In this document: in pieces, positions 1-8,817 of the stretch
Numbering within the stretch: the first letter of the stretch is position 1
Layout of the letters: each line of letters starts with the position of its first letter
Assembly (NCBI GenBank): GCA_020216625.1
Contig: JAIUYB010000011.1
Span: 1 to 14,337, forward strand
Source: Desulfarculus sp.
GTDB lineage: Bacteria > Desulfobacterota > Desulfarculia > Desulfarculales > Desulfarculaceae
Reading direction: 5' to 3'
DNA length: 14,337 nt
Program-made: the position numbers and the translations under genes
The notes under the pieces: model-generated
Database searches by the model: none
Seen by the model: only the letters and a program-made list of their open reading frames with translations
What the model was told of the DNA's origin: nothing

Positions 1-923
1 TGGCCCCCACCCAGGTCCAGCACACCAAGGTGCTGGAGCCATGGGCCAAGAAGATCAACGAGCAAACCAACGGGCAGGTCAAGATCACCATCTTCGCCGC
101 CTCGGCCCTGGGCAAGCCCCAGGAGCACTTCGACCTGGCGGCCAAGGGCATCGCCGACCTCTCCTTCCCCATCCTTTCCTACTCTCCCGGCCGCTTCAAG
201 CTCTCCACGGTGGTGGAGCTGCCCTTCATGATGACCACCTCCGAGGCGATCAGCGTCACCTTGTGGAAGCTTTACGAGAAATTCTTCCAGGATGAGTTCA
301 AGGACGTGAAGGTGCTCTGGTTGTTCCAGCACGGGCCCTCGCAGTTGTTCACGGTCAAGAAGCCGGTCAAGACCCTGGCCGACCTTGACGGCATGAAGAT
401 CCGCTGCACCAACCCCCTGGTCAACAAGAGCATCACCATGATGGGGGCCAGCCCGGTCTTCATGCCGGTGCCCGAGGTCTACGCCGCCCTGGAGCGCGGG
501 GTGCTGGACGGCACCACCATCTCCTACGAGGGTCTGGTGGCCTTCAAGCACGACGAGGTGGTCAAGTACGCCACTACCCTGAACATGTACGCCCTGAACA
601 TGGCCATCTTGATGAACAAGAAGAAGTGGGAGTCCCTGCCCGAGGACGTCAAGAAGGTCTTCGACGAAAACAGCGGGCTTTCCATGTCGCGCTTGGCCGG
701 CAAGGTCTTCGACGAGGCCGAGGCCGAGAACATGGCCAAGGCCAAGGCCAAGGGCGTGGAAGTGGTGGAGATGGAGCCGGCCGAGCTGGCCAAGTGGAAG
801 CAGCAGTCGCGGACCCTCTGGCTGGAGTGGGCCAAGGACATGGACGCCCAGGGCCTGGCCGGGACCGCGGTGCTCAACGAGGCCATCGCCCTCATGGGCC
901 ACGAGCCTCTGTCCGCCAAATGA
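1..923 (+). CDS. dctP: TRAP transporter substrate-binding protein, DctP family (5' end outside window)
   Basis: This is the periplasmic solute receptor of a tripartite (TRAP) transporter; it binds an organic acid and delivers it to the DctQM membrane complex. The reading frame is open to the left edge, so the signal peptide and first residues are missing. The GTG at 30 is internal: in-frame codons before it (APTQVQHTK) already match the family's N-terminal strand, leading into EPWAKKINEQTNGQVKI. Counting from the GTG, residues 122-126 (MKIRC) hold the Arg that in DctP proteins normally salt-bridges the substrate carboxylate. It is followed by the family block GASPVFMPVPEVYAALERGVLDG (139-161, cited here only as a family pattern from GASPV to LDG). 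The gene ends at TGA 921-923, 55 nt before dctQ, in the usual P-Q-M order. The substrate cannot be read from sequence, but the downstream CoA ligase favours a monocarboxylate or aromatic acid. Confidence 0.93.
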   Translation, partial: APTQVQHTKVLEPWAKKINEQTNGQVKITIFAASALGKPQEHFDLAAKGIADLSFPILSYSPGRFKLSTVVELPFMMTTSEAISVTLWKLYEKFFQDEFKDVKVLWLFQHGPSQLFTVKKPVKTLADLDGMKIRCTNPLVNKSITMMGASPVFMPVPEVYAALERGVLDGTTISYEGLVAFKHDEVVKYATTLNMYALNMAILMNKKKWESLPEDVKKVFDENSGLSMSRLAGKVFDEAEAENMAKAKAKGVEVVEMEPAELAKWKQQSRTLWLEWAKDMDAQGLAGTAVLNEAIALMGHEPLSAK

Positions 924-978
924 CCTGATTTCGCCCGTCGCGCGTCGCTTGTCGGCGGCGCGTGACGGGCCGCGAGAC

Positions 979-1479
979 ATGCCAATGCCTAGCTCTTATC
1001 TACGCGGCCTCAGCGCCCTGGGCTCATTGCTGTCCGTTCTGGGCGCGGTGGTGTTGATGGCCATGATGCTGCTGACCGCGGTGGACGTGGTCTGCCGCTA
1101 CGCCTTCAACCGCCCCATCCTGGGCGCGTTGGAGATCACCGAGTTCATGATCGTGGTGGTGGCGTTTTGCTTCCTGGCCGCGATGCAGAAGGACAAGGGC
1201 CACGTGGCGGTGGACCTGTTGGTCACCCGCCTGCCCTCCAACCTGGCCCGCTGGGTCACGGTTTTCTCCCTGGCGCTGTCGCTGGGGGTGACCCTTTTGC
1301 TGGTCTGGGCCAGCCTGGAACGTGGCCTGGAGGTGCTGGAGGTCGGCGAGCATTCCGGCATCCTGCGCATACCGGTCAGCCCCTTCGTATTCTTGGTGGC
1401 GCTGGGGTTCGCCGCCTTCGGCCTGGACTTGCTGCGGGACCTGATCGCGTTGATCAGGGGAGAGGGCGAAAGGCGATGA
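979..1479 (+). CDS. dctQ: TRAP transporter small permease subunit, DctQ family
   Basis: This is the small four-helix membrane subunit that joins the solute receptor to the large DctM permease. The product is 166 aa, normal for DctQ. Four hydrophobic segments lie at about 12-35, 50-70, 86-108 and 130-155. The family signature follows helix 1: DVVCRYAFNRPILGALEITEF, with the conserved RY, N-R-P and a Glu shortly after. The start is the ATG at 979 (a second in-frame ATG is at 985); an upstream TTG at 949 would add residues unlike the family. The ribosome-binding site is weak, so translation may be coupled to dctP. The stop codon at 1477-1479 overlaps the dctM start (ATGA), which points to translational coupling of the two membrane subunits. 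Confidence 0.92.
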   Translation: MPMPSSYLRGLSALGSLLSVLGAVVLMAMMLLTAVDVVCRYAFNRPILGALEITEFMIVVVAFCFLAAMQKDKGHVAVDLLVTRLPSNLARWVTVFSLALSLGVTLLLVWASLERGLEVLEVGEHSGILRIPVSPFVFLVALGFAAFGLDLLRDLIALIRGEGERR

Positions 1480-2783
1480 GCGCTGAGAACCTGGGCCTTC
1501 TGGGAGTGGGCGTCCTTTTTGTGCTTTTGGCCCTGCGCGTACACATCGGCCTGGCCATGGCCCTGGTGGGCCTGGGCGGCTACAGCCTGGTGGTGGGTTG
1601 GGATCCCGCCCTGTCGGTGGCGGGGATGACCCCCTACGCGGCTGGCTCCAACTACATGCTCAGCGTCATCCCCCTGTTCGTGCTGATGGGACAGTTCGCC
1701 TTCGTCTCCGGCCTGAGCCGGGACATCTACCGCACCGTCCACACCTGGCTGGGCCACCTGCCCGGCGGCATGGCCATCGCCACCGTGGTGGGTTGCGCCG
1801 GTTTCGCCTCCATCTGCGGTTCGTCCCTGGCCACCGCCGCCACCATGGGCACCGTGGCCATGCCCGAGATGCGCAAGTTCGGCTATGACAAGGCGCTCTC
1901 CTCCGGCTGCGTGGCCGCCGGCGGCACCCTGGGCATCCTGATTCCGCCCAGCATCGGCTTCGTGATCTACGGCCTGCTGATCGAGGAATCCATCGGCAAG
2001 CTTTTCATGGCCGGGGTGATTCCAGGGGTGCTCTTGTCATTCCTGTTCATTCTCACCATCCTGTACCAGTGCCTTCGCCGGCCCGAGCTGGGCCCGCGGG
2101 GGCCGGTCCACACCATGGCCCAACGCTTCCATTCCCTGGGCGGGGTCTGGGGGATGCTGGTCCTGTGCGTGCTGGTCATCGGCGGCATCTACCTGGGGGT
2201 TTTCACCCCCACCGAGGCGGCCGGGGTGGGGGCCTTCGGGGCCTTTATCATCGCCCTTTTGAAGCGCACCCTCAATCCGGGCACGGTGGTCCAGTGCCTG
2301 ATGGCCACCGGCAAGACCACGGCCATGATCTTCCTGATCATCGTCGGGGCCGAGCTGCTCTCGCGCTTCTTGGCGGTGACCCAGTTGCCCATGCACCTGG
2401 CCGACCTGCTCTCGGGCCTGTCCACCTCGCGCTACCTGATCCTGGTGGCAATCCTGCTGCTCTACCTGGCCCTGGGCTGCGTGATGGACTGCTTCGCCAT
2501 CATGATCCTCACCACCCCGATCCTGTTCCCGGTGATCAAAAGCCTGGGCTTCGACCCCATCTGGTACGGGGTGATGATGGTGATCGTGCTGGAAATGGGC
2601 CTGATCACCCCGCCGGTGGGCATGAACGTCTTCGTCATCGGCGGCGTGGCCCCGGACATCCCCATGACCACTGTCTTCAAGGGCATTTGGCCCTTCTTCA
2701 TCGCCTGCTGCGTGGCCCTGGTCCTGCTGACCGTCTTCCCCCAGTTGGCCACCTTCATCCCCAGCCAGATGAGCGCCAAGTAG
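1476..2783 (+). CDS. dctM: TRAP transporter large permease subunit, DctM family
   Basis: This is the ion-coupled membrane subunit that moves the substrate across the inner membrane. The product is 435 aa with about 12 hydrophobic stretches, the expected size. Family landmarks in order are: CAGFASICGSSLATAATMG near residues 108-126, the helical-hairpin motif GTLGILIPPSIGFVIYG near 150-166, GVFTPTEAAGVGA in the middle, and a second hairpin LITPPVGMNVFVI near 370-382. The pseudo-repeated PP hairpins are typical of the DctM/IT superfamily transport core. The start ATG at 1476 overlaps the dctQ stop by 4 nt and follows a purine-rich stretch (AGGGGAGAGG...GAAAGG). The same frame is open further upstream, but that part is a shadow of dctQ. 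The substrate is not predictable. Confidence 0.95.
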   Translation: MSAENLGLLGVGVLFVLLALRVHIGLAMALVGLGGYSLVVGWDPALSVAGMTPYAAGSNYMLSVIPLFVLMGQFAFVSGLSRDIYRTVHTWLGHLPGGMAIATVVGCAGFASICGSSLATAATMGTVAMPEMRKFGYDKALSSGCVAAGGTLGILIPPSIGFVIYGLLIEESIGKLFMAGVIPGVLLSFLFILTILYQCLRRPELGPRGPVHTMAQRFHSLGGVWGMLVLCVLVIGGIYLGVFTPTEAAGVGAFGAFIIALLKRTLNPGTVVQCLMATGKTTAMIFLIIVGAELLSRFLAVTQLPMHLADLLSGLSTSRYLILVAILLLYLALGCVMDCFAIMILTTPILFPVIKSLGFDPIWYGVMMVIVLEMGLITPPVGMNVFVIGGVAPDIPMTTVFKGIWPFFIACCVALVLLTVFPQLATFIPSQMSAK

Positions 2784-2815
2784 CGCGGCGGGCGACCAGC
2801 GGAGGCGAACACGAC

Positions 2816-4315
<1,500 letters not shown>

Positions 4316-4355
4316 CGGGCCCCCCCGACCCTTTCGCGCCTCTCGCCGGGAGAAA

Positions 4356-4387
4356 CCCGCGCCGGGGCGTTCGCGCCCAGGCGCGGG
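4356..4387 (+). terminator. Strong UUCG-capped hairpin after the TRAP/ligase operon
   Basis: CCCGCGCC (4356-4363) pairs with GGCGCGGG (4380-4387). Inside it GGGCG (4365-4369) pairs with CGCCC (4374-4378) around a TTCG loop, giving 13 base pairs with a single G/A mismatch (4364/4379). It starts 41 nt after the ligase stop codon. There is no T-run behind it, so it may be an mRNA 3'-end stabiliser or a weak or factor-assisted terminator rather than a classic intrinsic one. Confidence 0.55.
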
Positions 4388-4529
4388 CCGACGCCCAACC
4401 TTCACCGGCCCGCCAATAATTCGTCATCCGGTGCGTCCATATTCGGAGCTGGCGATGGCCTTGGCTTCTGGACCCGACGGCGCTGCACGCCCTTGGAGGC
4501 CATCGCCCCCAACCCTGGGAGATCACCCG

Positions 4530-4892
4530 ATGCCCACGCCCCGCCCCGACGCAACCCATCCCCCAACCCGCTCGCGCCGGTTGGAGCACATCCACCTGGG
4601 CCTGATGGCCAAGCTGATCATCAACATCTTCACCCCTTGCGACGGGATCAACGCCCTGACCGACCGCCGCTGGTTCCGGGACGCGCCCTACGCCTACGCC
4701 AGCTATCTTCACCGCGCGCGGGCCAAGACTTTTCCGGCCAAGATGCGGGTGATCTGGGCGGCCAAGCAGGAAAAGGCCAAGAAGCTGATCGTGGCGCGGC
4801 GGCGGTATGGCCACATCCCCGAGCCCTACCTCAGGGTCTGCCGCAAGACCCCCTGCGGCCGTTTGCGCCTGTTGGCGGCCTATCTCAGCTAA
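4530..4892 (+). CDS. Small basic protein of unknown function
   Basis: I do not recognise this 120-aa protein. It has a Pro/Arg-rich N-terminus (residues 1-18), a short hydrophobic stretch (LGLMAKLIINIF, 23-34), a central aromatic segment rich in Tyr and Trp (48-62), and a strongly basic second half. The only three cysteines are C37, C104 and C109, the last two as CRKTPC. It is expected to be cytoplasmic or nucleic-acid/membrane-surface binding because of its charge; no function is implied. ATG 4530 is preferred because of GGGAGA about 9 nt upstream; the frame is open back to a GTG at 4431, which would add a low-complexity leader. It is separated from the ligase by a hairpin and converges with the LysE gene, with only 21 nt between stop codons, so it is probably a single-gene transcript. 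Confidence 0.6.
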   Translation: MPTPRPDATHPPTRSRRLEHIHLGLMAKLIINIFTPCDGINALTDRRWFRDAPYAYASYLHRARAKTFPAKMRVIWAAKQEKAKKLIVARRRYGHIPEPYLRVCRKTPCGRLRLLAAYLS

Positions 4893-4913
4893 GCGGTCAG
4901 GGCCGGGCCCGGG

Positions 4914-5558
4914 CTAATAGGCCAGGTCCAAGCCCAGCAGCATCGCCAGGCCCAAAGCCCCCAGCGCCACTCCGGCGACTTGGTTCACCCGGCGCAGGCG
5001 GTGGGCGGCCAAGCCGGGGCGGAAGCGCATGGCAAAGGCGCAGAGCAGGGCGAACCAGGCCAGAGAGCCCAGGAACACCCCGGCGCCCACGGCCAAGGCC
5101 GCGGGCAGGCCAGAATTCAGGTCGGCGGTCAGCCCCAGGGCCGCGAACAGGGCGGTCAGGGCCAGGATGACCAGGGGATTGCCCAGGCAGAGGACCAAGG
5201 CGCTGCCATAGTCGCGCAGCCAGCGCCGGGCCGGCTCTGGTCCACCCCCCTCCCGGGCCGGGGCCAGGATCAACACCGCCCCCAGGCCCAGCAGGCAAAG
5301 GCCGCTCAGGCCGCGCAGGTGGGGGCCTAGAGCCAGGAGCCAGTCGGTGAGCCAGGACAGGCCCAAGGCCACCGCCAGGCCGAAACAGGCGTCGGCGCTG
5401 GCCGCGCCCAGGCCGGTCAACAGTCCGGCGGCCCAGCCCTGGGACAAAGTCCGGCGCAGGCAGAGCACCCCCACCGGACCCATGGGCGCGGCGATGGCCA
5501 GACCGACCCAGAAGGCCTTGACCAAAAGTGTCGGCCAGCCGATCGGGTCGGTATTCAC
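4914..5558 (-). CDS. LysE/RhtB-family amino-acid exporter
   Basis: This is an inner-membrane exporter of the LysE/RhtB superfamily, whose members extrude amino acids or small related metabolites. The product is 214 aa with about six hydrophobic segments, the family norm. Near the N-terminus is the typical LVKAFWVGLAIAAPMGPVG block followed by RRTLSQGWAAGLLTGLGAA. The mid-protein NPLVILALTALFA matches the conserved Asn-Pro segment after the hydrophilic loop. I chose the GTG at 5558 because it gives the family length; the frame extends upstream to 5693 but overlaps the acyltransferase gene and adds an unlikely Arg/Pro leader. The start lies 28 nt downstream of the acyltransferase stop on the same strand, so the two are probably one transcript, linking the exporter to aminolipid metabolism. 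The true substrate is unknown. Confidence 0.85.
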   Translation of the reverse strand: MNTDPIGWPTLLVKAFWVGLAIAAPMGPVGVLCLRRTLSQGWAAGLLTGLGAASADACFGLAVALGLSWLTDWLLALGPHLRGLSGLCLLGLGAVLILAPAREGGGPEPARRWLRDYGSALVLCLGNPLVILALTALFAALGLTADLNSGLPAALAVGAGVFLGSLAWFALLCAFAMRFRPGLAAHRLRRVNQVAGVALGALGLAMLLGLDLAY

Positions 5559-5586
5559 CGGGGCGACAACCCTCGCGACGCCTGGC

Positions 5587-7425
5587 CTAGGCGCAGCGCC
5601 GCGCTTCCGCCTGGGCCTGAAGGGCGTGGTGGCCGCGGAAAACCCGCTCCCAGTCCTCGCCGCCATAGCGCAGCATGGTCTTGGCGTCGGCATCCATCAG
5701 GTCGGCCACCAGCAGGCAGTCCACCGCGTTGTTGAAATCCGGGTCCAGGTTCCAGGCGCAGCAGCGGGCGGCCAGCTTGAGGTACTGCTTGAACAGGATC
5801 GGCGGGGCGGCCCGGTTGCTCTCCACGTCGGCCACCACCTCCGTCAACTCGTCCCAGTCCGCCATCTGGGCCGCCAGGCGGCTGGCCAGGGCCTGGTCGC
5901 GCCGGCGGATGACCACCGGGTTTTTGGGCGAGACCAGGGGGCTGAAGGGGCTGGGATGGCGGGTCTCCAGGAAGTCGATCATCAACTGGCGGCTGAAGGT
6001 CTGGTAACGCCGGGAGACGCTGACCGGCCCGAAGAGGTGGCGGTAGCGGGGATTGGCCAGGATGAAGCGGCCGATGCCCTTCCAGAGCAGCAGCAGGGCC
6101 GAATAGGAGCGCTGGTATTTCTCGGTTATGAAGGAACGGCCCATCTCCAGGGCGTGGGGCATCCGGGCGAAGAAATCGGGGTGGAAGTTGAACAAGGTGC
6201 TGGTGTAGAGGCCATCGACGCCCTGGAGGGCCAGGATCTGGTCGGCCAGGCCCAGGCGATAGCCACCGGCCAGCTCGCCCTCCTTCTGGTTCCAGAGGCA
6301 CAGGTGCAGATAGTGGTCGTCAAAGCGGTCCAGGTCCTGGTCGCGACCGGTGCCCTCGCCCACTTGGCGGAAACAGATTTCGCGCTGGCGGCCAATCTCC
6401 CGCATCAGGGAGGGAATCTGCCGGCGGCGGGCGTAGAAGACCCGGAAATCGCCCGATGCCAGCAGGGTCTGGTCCAAGGGTAGGGTCGCCACGTCCAGCC
6501 GCACCAACTCGCGGTCCGGGGCGGGGGCGATGGCCTGGGGCCAGACCCGGGCGGCGGGCTTTCTCCGGGGTCCGAGCCCGGCCTGCTGGGCCGGGAGGCG
6601 TCGGCCCAGAACCTGGGTGCGCAGGCGGAAGTATTGGGTGAGGCCGGCCAGGTCCGCCTTGGCCTGGTGGCGCTGGGGGGCGATGGCCCCGCCCACCACC
6701 AGCTCCAGGCGCCGGCCCTGCTTGTTGGCCAGCTCCCGGGGCAGAAGCGCGGTGCGCAGGCGGGAATGAATCAGGCCGGCCACCTGGAAAAGAGCGCTGT
6801 TGCGCCCCCGGAAGTGCACCGGCACCACGATGGCCTTGGTCTTCCGGGCGATGCGGGCCACCACCGGGCTCCACTCCGGGTCGCAGACCTTCAGCTCGCG
6901 CACCTTGAGGTGGGCCACCTCCCCGGCCGGGAACATGGCCAACAACCCGCCTTGCTCCACCCAGCGGATGGCCTCGCGCAGGGGTCCCACGTTGTTGCCC
7001 ACCGACCGGGTCTCGTTGAAGGGGTCCACCAGGATGAACAGGTCGCGCAGCTCCGGGATGCGGCCCAGCAGATAGTTGGCCATGATCTTGACGTCCGGCC
7101 GCCGGCGCAGCAAGTGGTGGGCCAGCACGATGCCCTCCAAACCGCCGAAGGGGTGGTTGGCCACCACGATGGCGGGGCCCTGCTGGGGGATGGACGCGAA
7201 ATCGGCCGGCGTGATCAGGCTGGAAACGGCCATCTCTTGGAGCACGTTGTCCAGGAACTGATCGGGCGGGGAGCCGGGCCGACAGCGCAGATAGATCCGC
7301 TCCAGCTCCCGCAGGGAGAGCAGGCGGCCCAGGGTTTCCTGGAACCAGGCCAACAAACGGGCCCGCGCGGGGCCGAAAGATGTCAGGTCAAGACTGAACA
7401 GGCTTTGTTCCTGGGCTATGTTCAT
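5587..7425 (-). CDS. OlsF-like bifunctional acyltransferase: PlsC-type domain fused to an OlsB/hemolysin-type N-acyltransferase
   Basis: This 612-aa protein joins two acyltransferase domains. Residues about 60-270 are PlsC-like: ANHPFGGLEG (89-98) is the catalytic His motif, in the NHPxGxx(D/E)G form rather than strict HX4D, and MFPAGEVAHL (164-173) is the substrate-binding block. A Pro/Arg linker (275-305) follows. Residues about 325-480 look like the OlsB/'hemolysin' GNAT-type fold: FRVFYARRRQ, then RDQDLDRFDDHYLHL, GGYRLG, ALEMGRSFI (425-433) and LWKGIGRFI. In the known OlsF enzymes the C-terminal part N-acylates ornithine and the N-terminal part O-acylates the product, giving ornithine lipid; the domain order here is the same. 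The inferred role is synthesis of an aminoacyl lipid at the inner membrane. The ATG at 7425 has GAGG about 5 nt upstream. The last ~120 residues are helical-looking and not recognised. It is the first gene of a unit with the LysE exporter. Confidence 0.85.
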   Translation of the reverse strand: MNIAQEQSLFSLDLTSFGPARARLLAWFQETLGRLLSLRELERIYLRCRPGSPPDQFLDNVLQEMAVSSLITPADFASIPQQGPAIVVANHPFGGLEGIVLAHHLLRRRPDVKIMANYLLGRIPELRDLFILVDPFNETRSVGNNVGPLREAIRWVEQGGLLAMFPAGEVAHLKVRELKVCDPEWSPVVARIARKTKAIVVPVHFRGRNSALFQVAGLIHSRLRTALLPRELANKQGRRLELVVGGAIAPQRHQAKADLAGLTQYFRLRTQVLGRRLPAQQAGLGPRRKPAARVWPQAIAPAPDRELVRLDVATLPLDQTLLASGDFRVFYARRRQIPSLMREIGRQREICFRQVGEGTGRDQDLDRFDDHYLHLCLWNQKEGELAGGYRLGLADQILALQGVDGLYTSTLFNFHPDFFARMPHALEMGRSFITEKYQRSYSALLLLWKGIGRFILANPRYRHLFGPVSVSRRYQTFSRQLMIDFLETRHPSPFSPLVSPKNPVVIRRRDQALASRLAAQMADWDELTEVVADVESNRAAPPILFKQYLKLAARCCAWNLDPDFNNAVDCLLVADLMDADAKTMLRYGGEDWERVFRGHHALQAQAEARRCA

Positions 7426-7474
7426 GGCTACCTCGCTTGGCGGATCGCCTACCAGATTTCAGGCCAGGCTTGGG

Positions 7475-7494
7475 TTGGGCCCAATGGGGCCCAA
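7475..7494. promoter_or_regulatory. Perfect 8-bp inverted repeat in the acyltransferase leader region
   Basis: TTGGGCCC (7475-7482) and GGGCCCAA (7487-7494) are perfect inverted copies around a 4-nt loop, about 50 nt upstream of the acyltransferase start on the minus strand. It could form a leader hairpin or be a protein-binding site. The function is not known. Confidence 0.35.
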
Positions 7495-7536
7495 GGGCCT
7501 CCAATCCCTACCCTTCAGGAAACCACCGCCAAGTGA

Positions 7537-7549
7537 CATCACGGTGATG
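7537..7549. promoter_or_regulatory. Operator-like palindrome CATCAC-G-GTGATG
   Basis: A perfect 13-bp palindrome with 6-bp arms and one central base lies about 110 nt upstream of the acyltransferase start and about 180 nt upstream of the mobB-like gene. GTGAC is repeated on both sides (7533-7537 and 7553-7557). It is compatible with a dimeric regulator site for either divergent gene, but no specific regulator can be named. Confidence 0.3.
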
Positions 7550-7627
7550 GACGTGACACATTTGTTTGTCATTCCGGGTGGACGGGCGCATACGCGGGGA
7601 GGCGGGCGGGCGGCGTTGGGGCGCGGC

Positions 7628-7656
7628 TTGACAGCCCCGGTCGGGCTGTCTAGGCT
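7628..7656 (+). promoter_or_regulatory. Candidate sigma70 promoter for the mobB-like gene, overlapped by a palindrome
   Basis: TTGACA (7628-7633) is a perfect -35 box, followed by exactly 17 nt and TAGGCT (7651-7656), a weak -10 box with T, A and final T conserved. The interval from the -35 to the -10 holds a perfect inverted repeat, GACAGCCC (7630-7637) and GGGCTGTC (7643-7650), which could be an operator. The gene start follows about 70 nt downstream. Confidence 0.4.
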
Positions 7657-7727
7657 GGGTGGGGCTCCCGGGGCCAGCGCGCCCAGCGGGAGAAGTACGC
7701 ACCGATTAACAACCGGAGGGTTTCGTC

Positions 7728-8336
7728 ATGCCATCCGTCATCTTCCTGGCCGGACCGGCCGGAGCGGACAAGACCGCCTGGATGGAGCGGCTGGCCGCGG
7801 ATCTGGCCAGGCGGGGACGCCGGGTGCTGGTGGTTGGCCCGCCGCTGGTCCACACGCCTCCGCCCCCGGCTGCCCCGGCCTGGCTGGAGCTGGGTCCGGC
7901 CGGCTATCAACTGCGCTGCTCCACCACCCAGCCCCCCAGCCTGGACCAAGTTCTGGTCCGCCACCTGGCTGATTTCGACCTGGTGCTCAGCGAAATGGCC
8001 CCCTCCTTCGCGGTCCCCATCCTGGAGTGGCTGCCGACCGGCGCCAACCCAACCCGGATCGGCGATCCCAACCTTAAGGCCGTGGTGGGCCTGGGTGCGG
8101 CCACGGCCGGGGTTCCGGTCCTGGGGGCGAGCCAGGTGGACAAGGCGGCGGAGTTGATCCTGGGGCTGACCGCCGAGCCCGAGCATCGCGCCGCCCGCCT
8201 GCTGGTGGACGGCCAGCGGGTGTACATCAAGGATTTCGTTCAGGATATCCTTGCCGGTGCGGTGCGGGGGATGGTGAATACCCTCAAAGGCGGGGAGCGG
8301 GCCGGGCGGATCGAACTGCATCTCTACCAGGATTAG
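7728..8336 (+). CDS. MobB-like P-loop protein with altered Walker A motif
   Basis: MobB proteins are small GTP-binding partners of MobA in making molybdopterin-guanine dinucleotide. This 202-aa protein follows the MobB plan: a P-loop strand at residues 4-16, a central DLVLSE segment where MobB has DLVLVEGF, a NLKAVVGLG strand, and a C-terminal extension (about 160-195, DGQRVYIKDFVQDILAG then VRGMVNTLKG) of the kind attached to MobB in some anaerobes. Two key sites deviate. The Walker A motif reads GPAGADKT, with Asp14 replacing the invariant Gly before Lys, and the VEGF(K/H) motif is replaced by SEMAPSF. Nucleotide binding may therefore be lost or changed. The frame is otherwise intact, with GGAGGG 7 nt before ATG 7728, so it is not an obvious pseudogene. 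No other molybdenum-cofactor gene is in the window. The family call is from memory of the family, with moderate certainty. Confidence 0.7.
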   Translation: MPSVIFLAGPAGADKTAWMERLAADLARRGRRVLVVGPPLVHTPPPPAAPAWLELGPAGYQLRCSTTQPPSLDQVLVRHLADFDLVLSEMAPSFAVPILEWLPTGANPTRIGDPNLKAVVGLGAATAGVPVLGASQVDKAAELILGLTAEPEHRAARLLVDGQRVYIKDFVQDILAGAVRGMVNTLKGGERAGRIELHLYQD

Positions 8337-8364
8337 CCGCCCCTGGGGACCGATGTAAGATTTC

Positions 8365-8450
8365 CGAGAGCTGGTTCCTTGTTATCGGATAGTTTGGTGG
8401 CCGTGTTGCGGTGGCAATAGGTTTCATGCCGCCGCCTCGGCCGTCACCCC
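8365..8450 (-). mobile_element. Decayed IS3-type 3' end, left copy
   Basis: Read on the minus strand, this stretch ends a short open frame (VTAEAAA, stop at 8424-8426) and continues into an IS-end-like sequence. Positions 8398-8450 match 13985-14037 without gaps at 39 of 53 positions, and the similarity continues into the end-like stretch (tatccgataacaagg against tagtccgagaaagcaggg). The right copy is attached to a recognisable IS3-family transposase C-terminus, so this fragment is inferred to be the tail of a related element. No transposase body remains here. Confidence 0.5.
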
Positions 8451-8817
8451 CACCGGCGACTTGGTCCCGGCGGAGTTGTAGCCGATTCCCTTGGCCGCCT
8501 GGGCGGAGCCGCTAGAATGGGCGACCTGCGTTTTTCGGACAGTCTGTGCACCATCAGCCAATGAAGTGCCGCCAGGTGTGGTAACAGCTTGTTATTGCAA
8601 TCGTGGTCCAGGTGGCGCACTATTGGCTCCGCGCCCGGTGCGCCGTATGAAAAGCTCCTGCCCATTCCGATGCTAATATTCAGAAATTACCACGCGTAAG
8701 GTTGCTAGATACCAGGCGGATCCGGCTTTTATCGCTTAGCGCGCGCGTGGTCCGGCTGAAGCCGCCAGCCGGCGTCAGGCCAGTAACCCGACCTAACCAG
8801 GGTGATTGATCGAAGGT
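8451..8817. other. Intergenic stretch without recognisable gene
   Basis: Between the left IS-tail fragment and the GT-C gene I see no convincing coding frame, RNA gene or terminator. The composition is mixed, with AT-rich patches (about 8580-8600 and 8665-8700). The stretch ACTGTCCGAAAAACGCAGGT, read on the minus strand near 8530-8550, looks like degenerate mobile-element DNA but was not identifiable. It should contain the promoter for 8818-10770, but no clear -35/-10 pair was found. Confidence 0.5.

Noticed and set aside
2069..2815. Upstream extension of the ligase frame into dctM
   Set aside because: The extension reads as His/Gly/Pro-rich shadow of dctM. The ANL family begins at about MNLARNLERSA, and a GGAGG precedes ATG 2816.
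5347..6483. Long plus-strand open frame opposite the acyltransferase/LysE genes
   Set aside because: It runs across two clearly recognisable minus-strand genes and has no recognisable motif. The composition is that of a shadow frame.
8613..8627. Sigma54-like -24/-12 match (TGGC...GC with 10-nt GG/GC spacing)
   Set aside because: The -12 box reads TGGC instead of TTGC, the site is about 190 nt upstream of the gene, and it lies in DNA that looks like mobile-element debris. Chance matches are common in GC-rich sequence.
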